Shown: piece by piece, positions 42,257-53,202 of the stretch
Layout: every line of letters begins with the position of its first letter
Numbering within the stretch: the first letter of the stretch is position 1
Assembly (NCBI GenBank): GCA_007449985.2
Contig: VIIQ02000008.1
Coordinates: 372,001 to 436,000 of the forward strand
DNA from: Desmodesmus armatus
Taxonomy: Eukaryota > Chlorophyta > Chlorophyceae > Sphaeropleales > Scenedesmaceae
Direction: 5' to 3'
DNA length: 64,000 nucleotides
Notes under the pieces: generated by a model
Told to the model about the DNA's origin: nothing
Database searches by the model: none
Seen by the model: only the letters and a program-made list of their open reading frames with translations
Position numbers and translations under genes: made by a program

Positions 42257-45200
42257 TGCACGGATTGTGGTGCAGGCTGGCAGCAGCGCGTCTGCCACCG
42301 TCAAGTCAACAGGCACAGCAGTGATGGCAGCAAACCAGCACATGTGCAGCCAAACGACCCAGCAGACTCCACAGCAGACGATTCTGCAGCCCCACAGGCA
42401 GTAGCAGCAGCTGCTGTGCAAGCGAGCCAGCCCCTTGCAGCAGCTGCAGGAGCAGGAGCAGCTGCAGCTGCAGCCGATGTGTCTGCAGCACTTTTGGCGG
42501 CAGATGCGCCCACAGCAGCAGCAGCTACTGCAGATGCTGGGTCTTCTGCAGCAGCTAGCAGCCATGCAGAGCAGCATGACGGCCACAAGCACAGCAGCAC
42601 CCACAAGCACCATGACCCGTCAGCACACCCACAGCCACTGTTTGGCCAAGACATCCGCAGGCAAGTATACTATACCGTATTACCGAGCTGGACATGGGAG
42701 TCTGAGCATGTCAGGAACAGCAATGGCTTTTATGCACGCGCTACTGGTTGCAGGTGCACATGCAACACTTGTGCATGCAGCCTGCATTGCAGGACATCCC
42801 CAGAATTAGTTGGTGATGCTGTCTGGGCATGTTGCAGCCTGCTGTGGCCTTATCACCAGCCGTACAAAGCGTGTTTCCAGCGTGTGCCAGTATCCTTAGC
42901 CTTCGTAGGGCATGTTGCAGTGCACCCTGGCAAGTGCTGCAGCAACGCTTCATCCCTGCCTACATGTTCCTGTCTGCATTATGCAGGGTTTGGCGGCTTG
43001 CCGTCCCCTTGATGATCAACAACATCGCCGGCTATGCACTGTCCATCGTGGGTGCTATATACATTGGCCGACTGGGTGCGCTGCCTCTGTCTGCAAGTGT
43101 GCTGGCCAACAGTCTGTACAACTGCACAGGCCTGTCCCTAGCTCTGGGCCTGAGCGCTGGCATGGAGACACTATGCGGCCAGGTAAGGGATGGGCGGCAT
43201 TGCTGCATGGCATGAGAGTGCACTTGGGTCCCTTGAAGCGAGGCTCCCTTTATGCCCTCAGGCTGGATTGGGCAGGTTGGGTGGTAGTAGTCTATCATGC
43301 TAACCAGCAACAACCTATGAAGCCCCAACTTACACCATTGGTTATCCATAGGCGTATCAGCAGTTACTTTGGTCAGTTGCGGAAAGCGGGCAGGAGGAGG
43401 GCTGTTTCTGAATGTCTTTGGCAAGGCAGGGTTGTAGCATGCACATCGAAACATGCTGCAGTGCATGCGTCGTCAATGCAACACATGAAGGAGATGCAGG
43501 AAGCGTGCTCCCCTGCAGGTGTTGCCCTTGCACTGGTAAACTTGCTTGTGGTAGTGCCCCGCTTGCAATGTAGCTGCCAGTCGGGCATGCATGCTCGGCT
43601 GCCTGACAGGCACACATTGCGGCCTGCTAGCAAACACACAATGCTGCTGCTTTTGCTGCTGCTGCCGCTGTTGCTGTTGCAGGCGTATGGTGCAGGCTCC
43701 TACCTGCGCGTGGGTGTGATACTGCAGCGTGCCCTGCTGGTGTGCTTTACGGTGTGTCTGCCTGTGGTGCTGCTGTGGACACAGGTGGGTGGGGTGCATT
43801 GGGACCGCAAGGACAGCAGCTGGCCCTGCATAGGTCATGCCTTGCTTTGCATGGTGTGGTATGGTTGTGGGCACATGAATGGTCTCCATGTCCAACGGAT
43901 CACTCTTGCTGTGGTTGCGCTACCTTTCTGAGCCTATTTTCCTACATGCCTTGCAACTGGGCTCACTCACACACACACACACACAAAAGGGAGGCAAATC
44001 TTACTGCCATGGTGACATGTATCTGCTGGTTGCTAATCATGTGTCAACGCACACTCAATGGTGCTGATTGTGCTGTCTGTCTTGCCTGTTTGCCCTGCAG
44101 TCCCACGCCCTGCTGCTGCAGCTCGGGCAGCAGCCTGAGATTGCAGCCCTCGCCAGCCGCTACCTGATCATCTGCATCCCCTGCCTCTTCCTCACAGTCA
44201 CCATGGAGTGCATACGCAAGTACCTGCAGAGCCAACGCGCAGTCAAACCTGCGATGGCCGTCGCTGCTTCGGTCCTCGTGGCTTCTCCGCTGTTCTTCTG
44301 GGCGTTTGTTGAGCAGTGGTCCATGGGTCTGGATGGAGCAGCATTTGCGTTTATCGCATGCCAGGTTGCAACGTTGCTAGGGCTACTGGGGTACGTTGTG
44401 TACCGGGCCTGGAGGCTGAGAGGGAAGCGGGAGCAGACGTGGGGAGGCTGGAGTGGAGAGGCGCTGCAGGGGTGGGGGGAGTACTGCTCGTATGGCCTGC
44501 CTGCAGCTGCGATGATCGCTGGAGAGTGGTGGGCTTATGAGGTGAGCTGTGGCGATTGGCAGAGGGTGGGTGCTGCACGAGCACTGAGCTTTGTTGCGGC
44601 TGCGCTATGGCTCCCTGTTTTGCTGATAACAGTGATGCTCAACACTGTGGTGCTTCGGGCTCAGCTGTTGCACTCCGAGTGCGCAGCGGCTGCATCATGC
44701 GCGCATGTGTTGATGCACGGGCCAACATTGCCTCCTGCATTCACAGCCTGCTTCCGCACCCAATAGCACTCACCCAGCATGTGCACCCCCTGCTGGCAGC
44801 GCTGTCGCTTATGGTACATGCTCCTCCGCCGTCATTGCATCTTGCAGGTGGTCATCTTGCTGGCCGGCTTGCTCCCGAATGCATCGGTGGCTCTTTCTAC
44901 GATGGGCATCTGCCTCAACATCAATGCCTGGATGTACATGTTGCCGCTGGGGCTAGGCCAGGCGGTCAACACCAGCATATCAAATGCATTGGGGGCAGGT
45001 GAGGCTGTGACTGCAGGGGAAGGACGTTGGTAAGGGTGGACACAGTGAGGGAGCCACCCTCCCCGAGTGGTGGTACAAGAGTGGCAGCAGCTGTGTCACA
45101 GCCGGGGCAAGGCATCCAGCTACGGCTTTGGCTGTTGCTAGTAGAGCTCAGGGTGAGCCACAGGCAGTCAAGCAGCATCCTTTGCGCCAATGGCAAGGGG

Positions 45201-45937
45201 TCATAGATGCATGCCTGCTGGACTGTGCCATATATGTTCACCGTATAGAGCTCCCCTTCATCATGTGTCATGCCGTGCGCACCCTGATTTACAAGGCTGC
45301 CGTGCTTGCGCCAGCTTGCCTGCTACAGTCCAGTCCAGTACCAGTTGTTGTGGGAGGGGATCCCAAACTCAGCACAAGCCAGCGAGCCAAGTCCGTCGTG
45401 AAAAGCGGCCAATGCGCTGGGCCAATGCGTGGCTATTGTATGCTGCCTGCAGGCCATGCTGCATCAGCCAGACGGGCTTTCCTTGGTGGAATTGCCTCAG
45501 GGAGCTTGATGCAGGCGGCTCTGGCCCTCACCATCACCCTCAAGGGAAACACCTTGGTGAAACTGTTCACCAACGACCCCCAGGTCATCTCAACATGCAG
45601 CACGGTGCTGCCGCTGCTTGCTGTGCTCGTGTTCTTCGATGGGGTCAACTCTGTGGTGTCTGGTGTGTTGAGAGGCAGCGGCCGGCAGATGCTGGGGGCA
45701 GTGTGCAACTTCTGGGGGTACTTTATCGTGGGCCTGCCTCTGAGTGCGTACCTAGCGTTCAAGGCGGGGATGGGGATCCATGGGCTGTGGTTGGGGGTTA
45801 TCGCGGGGGCGTGTGTGCAGGCTGTGGTGCTGGTGACGATGCTGATGCGGTGGGACTGGCAGAAGGAGGTGGCGCGGGTGCAGGCGCTGTTGAAGGAGGT
45901 GCCTGGGGGCAAGATTGCGCCACAGTACGGTCACTAG
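42257..45937 (+). CDS. MATE (multidrug and toxin extrusion) transporter, start unresolved
   Basis: A 12-helix H+ or Na+ coupled efflux transporter of the MATE/DTX family; substrate unknown. Exons: an Ala/Gln/His-rich N-terminal exon ending at 42660, then 42987-43182, 43683-43784, 44101-44541, 44848-44998 and 45453-45937. Phases close only if intron 1 uses a GC donor (CCGCAG then GCAAGT at 42661), the standard form of GC-AG introns. Motifs include WRLAVPLMINNIAGYALSIV, GLSLALGLSAGMETLCGQAYGA and VNTSISNALGAGHAASARRA, both typical of MATE proteins. The N-terminal frame has no ATG back to the in-frame stop at 42254, so the start codon lies in an upstream exon I could not place. 458 residues plus that N-terminus are visible. 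Confidence 0.88.
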
Positions 45938-47894
45938 TGACTAATATTAGTCACTGTGAGGGTTCAACCCTCGGAGCAAGTCATCAGTGAGGTGTCCTGG
46001 GAGGGGATGCAGTTTTGCAAGCGTTGCGATGTGCCTTCTGCAGCCCAAGCCTTTGGCGTTAACCTGGCTGTGCTCTGGTCAGAGCATATTATGCATGTAT
46101 TGTCTTGCTGGCTCCTTCAAGTTGAGTCCAGATGCCAGTGCAGGGTGTATCTGTGAGGGGTGGTGGACTCAAAAGCCTACCATTGAGTGACCTTGGGACT
46201 GACAGTTGACTGGCAGTGCGTGTATGTTGTTGTGACATGTATGTAGGGACTGCTGTTGAGTTGTCTGTTGTTGGCCCCAGGTGTGCCTGAGGGTTTGAGT
46301 GAGACAGTGCCCGGAACCGGGGAGGGTTTGAGTGTTGAGGTGGATTGACGCCATGTGCTATGCTTTCATGTGCATGTGTGAATAATCCAATATCGGAATT
46401 AACTGTATGGTTCCTCAGGGGTGCTGTTGATTAGGCAGCTTCAGTGGCCTGCACACGTGCAATGACTGCATGCCCCATTCACTGATGGAAGTAGCAGTGA
46501 TTCAGCATGGTGGGCTACACTGTAGCGGCAGTCGCAGATGGTTGCTGCCAGATGGAATGGCAGACAAGCTGTGAGCAGGCCAGCACCAGCTTGCTCACCT
46601 CGGTTGTGTTGTTTGTGTGGCTGTGGCTGTTGTAATAAGATCGCAGAGGCTGAAGCTTCCGTGTCTGTCAACGAAAAGAAGTAGTAAGTGATGCATATGC
46701 ATGTGCAGCTGAAGCTAGACGAGCTTCGGGGCCCCCCAAACCCTTGGCTCACTGTGACCTGAAGGTGCCTGGCCAGTTGCTGTCCTCCTGCTGGGCTGGA
46801 TGTTGCATCAAAGCTCCTGTGGCTGTGGCTGACGACTGTAACCTTCAACTGTGTTGTGCTACACTTGCATGTTAAGCTGAAGTTTTTCACTGTGTGGATT
46901 GCCAGCATGGCAAATACACTGAGTGCAATACCTCAAGTCAGCAGATGTGGCCTGCCATACCTCAAGTCAGCAGATGTAGCCTGCCAGTGGTGCTTGGTGA
47001 TGGCCTGGAGTGCTGTCAGTGCCCAACTGGTGGATTACATAAGCAGCACCATCTGCCCAATCGGCTATGTGTAACCAGACAGCGTAGAGTGTGTGCTCTC
47101 GATCAGCCACAATGCCATACAAGCGCGGCGAGCTTACAGCGGAAGAACCTCACATGTGCGTCAATCCAAGGGCCCCCACCTTGTACTGTGAACCTCACAG
47201 AGTGCACTGGCTCAACCCCTATCAACTGCAGAGTTTGCAGCCCCCTGGTGCAACCAAAAAAATAAGTGTGCACTTGAAAAGTGACACCAGCTGCTAAGTT
47301 ACACCGCCGTGCTGCATGCAGCCTGAGCTATTTGACTGAGTGTACCTGAGACACGGGGCACCACAAACCTCAGCACAGCAAAGCTGAAAGTAGATGCTGT
47401 TGGGGTGGCACACACATACCACCTTTCATTGCCTCACAATCAGACAACTGTTGCACTTGTTCAGTGCACATACTTCTCACTCACTCTCACTCTCAGGCCA
47501 CACCCAACCTCACTCACACAAATCTTCACCCTGGCACCCTTGCACATGCACACACAGCCATGTGCCAACAGCCAGCCTGCTTGCATGCAGCCCCACAAGT
47601 ATCCAACCCCGGCATCATGGCCATGGCACCAATCAGGTTAAAGTCCAAAGCCTCCAACATTGACATCCACACTGCCAGTCTGATGATGCAGCTACCGGCG
47701 CTCCAGCCAGTTCTCATGTCACCAGCTGCCGAGGCAGACGTGGGTGCTAGCATGGATCAAACCACAGAACCGCACAAGCGTCCTGCCAAACAGCCCCAGC
47801 TTCTGCAGACTTGGCTGAGTCCCTGTGCAGCCCTGGAACACAAAGAATGAAGCCTGTGCTGAACTGCAGCAACTGCTCAAAAACCAGCGCCTGC
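45938..47894. other. Convergent 3' region, MATE / aldo-keto reductase
   Basis: About 2 kb without a supported gene. Candidate polyadenylation signals are TGTAA at 46631 (plus, for the MATE gene) and at 47303-47299 (minus, for the reductase); both would imply 3' UTRs of 600-700 nt. A 30-bp tandem duplication lies at 46928-46986. Confidence 0.45.
46928..46986. repeat. 30-bp tandem duplication
   Basis: ATACCTCAAGTCAGCAGATG plus T[G/A]GCCTGCC-like sequence occurs twice with a 30-bp period and few changes. Confidence 0.8.
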
Positions 47895-50800
47895 TCATGC
47901 GGATGTGGGTGGGTCCCTGTACTTCCTGTAGATGGTGTTGATGTCATCAAATGCCTCCTCAGGCAGGGTGATGCTGAAGGCATCAAGGTTCTCCTTCAGC
48001 TGATCCAGGCTGGTGGCACCAATGATGCTGCTCGTCACAAACCAACGGGACCTGCGAGACGAGGACAGGGTTTTTGTGGGGGAGGAGAGGATGGGGTGTT
48101 TTGGGAACGGGGGGGGGGGTACAATGTGTCGGTGTGGGTGTGCGTGAGAGAGGCGTCCCTCTGCTTGGGGGTTGTACGCAGTTCAAGTGCCATGTAACAC
48201 AGGGGAGGGGGGGGAGTGATTGATCGCCCTTCATTGTATGGGTTGATTGGTAGGGCAGCCAGCATAGTGTGTGGGTGTGAGGCATCCATGGCCAGAAGCA
48301 CTCACGATCATAAGCATCAGGCAACACCCATCTCCATACAAAACAGCCACTTCCATGTACATATATGTGCAAGTGCCCCACACCGCCAAGGTCAAGCTTG
48401 GTGCTGCCCACTTCACTAACAGGCTCTGTGTGATATGTGTGCCACAGTCAGCGGGGGTTGCCTGTGAGTCAAATTGTATGTTGACCGCTTCTGGTTGCCC
48501 CAAGCAGCGTCGTGCTTGCACAATCAGAAGCTGTCAACATACATGCTGACCCACAGGCAACCCCCGCTGACTGTGGCACACACATACACACAGAGAGCCT
48601 GCTAGAACAGCATCCATGCCTTTCATGTATTCAACGTGTTCAACACACACGTAATTATATTGGGATAGTCCTGCTTGTGGTAACACTGGTGCAGTGTGCC
48701 GCCACATGCACTCTCTCTGCTGGCTGGCTGCCGTCAGTAAAAGCTGGGTCTTCATTCAACGTTTCTGGCTGCTGTTTCATCCACAATCGATTCAAGTAAA
48801 CCTGGTTGATCTTGGCTGCCAAGAGTCACACAGCCAACAAGCCGCACCTGCACCAGGCGAGTGCCAGTTGTGTAGGAGTGAGGTCATACTTCTGTGCCAG
48901 CTTGACATACTCCACGGTGGCATCCCTTGCCAGGCTCTTGTTGTAGCGCTCCATGTAGCCCTTGAACAGGTTGAAGCGAGCCTTGGGGTCAGGGTTGGGT
49001 GTCAGGTACTTGCCGCTCAAGGCACCACCTGTGGTGGTGGTGGTGGTGGGGGGGGGGGGAGGGGCCAGTATTAGAGCAAGCACCAGACACGCGTGGTGAG
49101 TCTTGAAAGAAGTTGAGGTGACGCGACTGGTGACTTGTTACACCTTTCGTCACGAGGTGCGGCAGCTGTCGTAGCGGTGATGCTGTCCACACTTCAGTTG
49201 ATTGGTCAGTGGCGGACGCCAGGTGGAGACAAAAGCAGGCAGGGGACCCCACCAACACCAGGCACTGCAAAAAAATCCTTTCAAGATCATCAGCCTGTGG
49301 GTGCCATGACAGATTGCTACACTACACAGGGTAATGCGTCTGCTGTGGTTGCACACGTGTGACTAAGCCTGGTGCGTTACTAATCAATGATGCGTTACTA
49401 ACGTCACTGGTAGCCGCACCTGCCAAGGGTGAGTAGGCCAGTAGGCTGACGTTGTGCCGCCTGTAGCACACAGCACCAGAACACAGGCACAAAACATCAC
49501 GTCATGTGAACATTTACCCCTTCTCTTCTGGCTGCAACATGATGCATGACCACAAACCCACAATTCGAGCTTGCAAGGTGGGCTGGCAAGGTTTGCAAGA
49601 GTAGAGCAACTCGTCCCAACACGATGCGCTACTGAAATGCTGATGATGCATGCTGGTGCGTAGGTCAAAACACGAAAGGTGGCTTTGTTCATGCAGCCTG
49701 TGGTTATCTACAGTAGACTGCAAACCCTACCTGCAGGTTTCTGCCAGGTCTGTCTCAAAGTTGACACGCTGCAGCATGTGGTAGCCTGCAGCAGCACACA
49801 GCCACGTAGCTGTCAGTACAACAACATCAACAACAATGCCTGGATACAAGTGTGGGTGAGAAAAGTATGAAGGGGGATACCAACACAAGTCTCCCACCCA
49901 CCAACATATGTCCACAAGGTACTGGGAGGCAGGCACACAAACGGTCCCAGCATGTCTGTCAGAAGAGTGACTGGTGCCATGCCAAGCACATGCTGAACGG
50001 CCATAGCAGCTGGCACAGTGACTCGCTGGAACGAATGTGCCTGTTGCTTGAAGGCACCGCAGATGCCCTGATGCTTCCTCCTGCCGGGGTGGCGGGGAGA
50101 AGGGGGGGTGATGAATTGACTGCTGCTGCATCTTCATATCCACCAAGGAGGGCAGGCAGCAGCCCAACTTCTGCTCATCAGCCCCCAACTGTGTCGATTT
50201 TGTTGAACCCCCCCCCCCCCCCCCGCGCTGGCCACACACCACTCCCAGCTGTGTCTAGATGACCCCAGGGCTCCCAGCAAGCTGCAGCACCCCACTCACA
50301 GTTTTGAATGGTCTGAATGCGCGGCAGGCCTGCTGTCTTGGCTGCATGGACAAACTCACACACGCCATAGCTAGTCTCGTTGGAAACACCCACATAGCGG
50401 ACCTACAGCAGGGCAGAGGGGTGCAGGCTGTGTGATCTTAGTTGGGTGCTTGTGGGGCCAGGTGAAACAGCACGAGGACAGACCAAGTAACCCCCTGCTG
50501 GCTCAACACGTGCACAAGCTCTACTGTCTGATCATGTACCCTCGTTCAACACCACCGTCACTCAAGACAGAGACATGACAAACCCTGCTGCCTGAGGCGC
50601 TGATTGTCACTCAGTGACTCTCACTGACCAGCAAGTCTTGGTGAAGGGGGAGCTGCAACGTACTTGGCTGGTAGAAAGCATGGGGGATGGTGCAAATAGG
50701 AGGCATGTCACTTGAGCCACAAAAGAACAGTGATTCAGCAGCATTTGACATTCCTTCGCCAGCCTGCTGACCCACCTTTCCAGCCTTGACCACCTTCTCC

Positions 50801-52956
50801 AGCCCCTTCAGCTGCTCCTCAAAGGAAATGTCATCCTTGCGCTCGTTTGCAATGTCATAGGCTGGGGCACCAAACAGGGGCACGTAGCGGTCAGGCCAGT
50901 GGATCTGCAGTGCACAGATACACATGAAACCTGACGGCAGAAACCTTTCCCACACCAGCACTCCAATACCAGCACTCCTCGCGGCAGTGTCCATGAAGTT
51001 CAAGATCAGCCAGTGTAGTCTGTCAACACCATCACCATGAAGTTCAACATCCAGACTGCTTCTACATCACCCTCATATCACAGCACATCCTGCCCCCCCC
51101 CCCTCAAACTGCACTGTGGGACTGTCCAGCAGACCCGAATGCACTCCCAAATCCACTCTATCGGTGTGAGGCAAGACCTTGGGCTCCCGGCAGCCTCGGC
51201 TGTTGTGTGTGTGGCGCCAGCCGGTGGGGGTCCGCCCCCTTCAGAAAAAAAATCACCCCCTCTGCTGACGCACCTGCAGCAGGTCGATGTAGTCAGTGCC
51301 TAGCCGCTTGAGGCTGGCATCCACTGACTCAACAATCTGGTCAGGCTCCACACGCACAGTGCGCTCGGGCTCACGCAGGTATGTGTTGTGAGTGCCATAG
51401 CCAGCAACCTGCAGCATGAGACAGACACCGGCGCAGACTGGACCCACATGACAACACCCAAAGGTACTGATTGAGGATGCTGAGTGATGTAAGTCCATAT
51501 GCATGTTTGATGAACTACAACTGGCCTCATCATGCAGCTTTGGTAAGATGCCAAGCACCTGCAGCTGTCACCGGGCGATACTATGACCGCGCTAACTCTG
51601 CTGCCGCTCAGATAGTCGGCATCACACCATGTGTACATTGTACTTCGCACCATGTGTAAAAACATCACACCATGTGTACAATGTACATCACATCATGTGT
51701 AAAAACATCACGCCATGTGTACATTGTACATCACACCATGTGTAAAAGCATCACACCATGTGTACATTATACATCACACCATGTGTAAAAAACAACACAA
51801 TACATGCCCCACCTTTGTTGCCAGCACGACGTCCTCCCTCTTGCGGTTCTTCAGCCATGTTGAGATGTACTTGTCGGTCAAACCCTGGGTCTCACGGGCA
51901 GGAGGCACCGGGTACATCTCTGCAGGCACACATGAAGGGGGTCGGCACATATTTGTCGAAGTATAGTGGCAATGGCTGCACTACTGTCACACTGTGCTGT
52001 CTAGATACCTTTTCTTCTTTCTCAGACCGGTGTCATGACAGTGAGGCTGATGGTGCATTGCTGAGAGTGGTGTTGAATCCGTTGCCTAGCTTCGGCTGGA
52101 CTTGGTCCAGCTCCTGTCTCACCAATGGCGTGCCAGCAAGACGAATGCCCCACTAGATACACCACCTGCCGGCGGGTTCCAAGCATGGTATTGCTGCCGG
52201 CCGTGCACACATTGCTGGTGTGGCTGCCTTATTGCCTCGCTGCCACTCCCAACTGCAAGGCTACAGCTGCTTGGCCTCGCAAACGGCTCGGTGGCCGAAC
52301 CTGCTGCTGGCTATATAGGCTGCTGAGGGAGAGATGCGCTGCAAAGCCAAACCTTTCTGCCAACAGTCCTGCCATCCAAAGAAGGGTACCGCCCAGCGGT
52401 GAACGTATCCACTTGTAACACCCCCCACCCCCCCACCCCCAAGTGACATGGGAAAATGCATCAGTGGGACGTGTGACCCACCTGCCGTGTCCATAAAGTT
52501 GATTCCATAGTCCCAGGCATAGCTCAGCTGCCCGTGTGCCTCTGCCTCGGTGTTCTGCTTGCCCCAGGTCATTGTGCCCAGGCAGCATACTGCAGACACA
52601 GAGGCACAGCAGTGTACAGTGTTGAGTGTGTGAAGGTGCTGCATCGCCGCTAGCTCCGCTTGTGACAGCTGCTGTACATTGTGCAATTCGTGCGGGAATG
52701 ATTGCGTACAAGTGAATGCATCTGCTGAAGCAAGGGCCTAAGACATTGGGGATGTGTCTAGACACATCTGTTCTTGGCAGCTGTCAGCCACAAACAGCCC
52801 CCACCCACCTGTGACCTCAAGGTCGCTGTCACCAAGCTTAACGCGGTCAGTCGCTGAAAGCTTTGCAGGTGCCTCCACAGCGTGTACTCGAACACTAGTG
52901 CGTTGAGCCGGCTTGCATGCTGAGCCCAGTGCAGTGGTAGATCTGTTCACCAACAT
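47895..52956 (-). CDS. Tas-type NADP(H)-dependent aldo-keto reductase, probably plastid
   Basis: Reduces carbonyl substrates with NADPH; it is the plant/cyanobacterial relative of E. coli Tas. Ten exons (minus strand): 52956-52809, 52589-52482, 51919-51813, 51408-51274, 50904-50776, 50402-50300, 49785-49731, 49460-49420, 49028-48848 and 48051-47895; all phases close, 387 residues. The catalytic tetrad is D83 (NFMDTA), Y88 (EMYPVP), K121 (VLATK) and H168 (IHWPDRY). Other family marks: LGTMTWGKQNTEAEAH, VGVSNETSYGV, LLAYSPLAGGALSGKY and SSIIGATSLDQL. The first 35 residues are Ser/Arg-rich without acids, fitting a transit peptide. Exon 8 is only 41 nt. The last intron holds a long palindrome and another intron a tandem repeat array. 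The promoter is shared with the divergent aminopeptidase. Confidence 0.92.
48421..48600. repeat. 180-bp near-perfect palindrome in the last intron of the aldo-keto reductase
   Basis: Arms of about 90 bp meet with almost no spacer near 48510. A 31-bp stretch (48436-48466, containing CAGTCAGCGGGGGTTGCCTG) is exactly complementary to 48552-48582; the rest has scattered mismatches and small indels. The transcript would fold into a long hairpin. Either a MITE-like fold-back element or a small-RNA precursor. Confidence 0.9.
51621..51790. repeat. Tandem repeat array, unit about 43 bp (reductase intron)
   Basis: About four units of ATCACACCATGTGTACATTG followed by TACATCACACCATGTGTAAA-like sequence. 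Each unit has TGTAA on the plus strand, antisense to the host gene. Confidence 0.85.
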
Positions 52957-53202
52957 TTTGTATGCGATGGCGTTTGTAAGCGAGGCGGCTGGAGGTGCAA
53001 AGTTATTGTTTACATCTGATTAAGGGGAGCGGTCAGTTGAAACAGACAAACATTAGTCATCAGATCATAAGGACCGGCCCCGCTAAACACATGCCGAGGC
53101 TTTCGGAAGCATTGTCCTTGCGGTGTGGGGGATGTAGGAAGTGCTTTTAAACGTTTCCTGCACATTTCAACGATCAATCCAACCTGCAAGCACAGTAGGG
53201 AC
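52957..53202. promoter_or_regulatory. Short divergent promoter, aldo-keto reductase / leucine aminopeptidase
   Basis: Only 246 bp lie between the two start codons, so both 5' UTRs and core promoters must overlap or adjoin. No named element is recognised. Confidence 0.6.

Noticed and set aside
45956..45980. GAGGGTTCAACCCTC, resembling a tRNA T-arm
   Set aside because: The loop has five bases rather than seven and no acceptor or anticodon arm is found around it.
48231..48799. Similar peptides encoded on both strands around 48420-48600
   Set aside because: They are an artefact of the palindrome, not two related genes.
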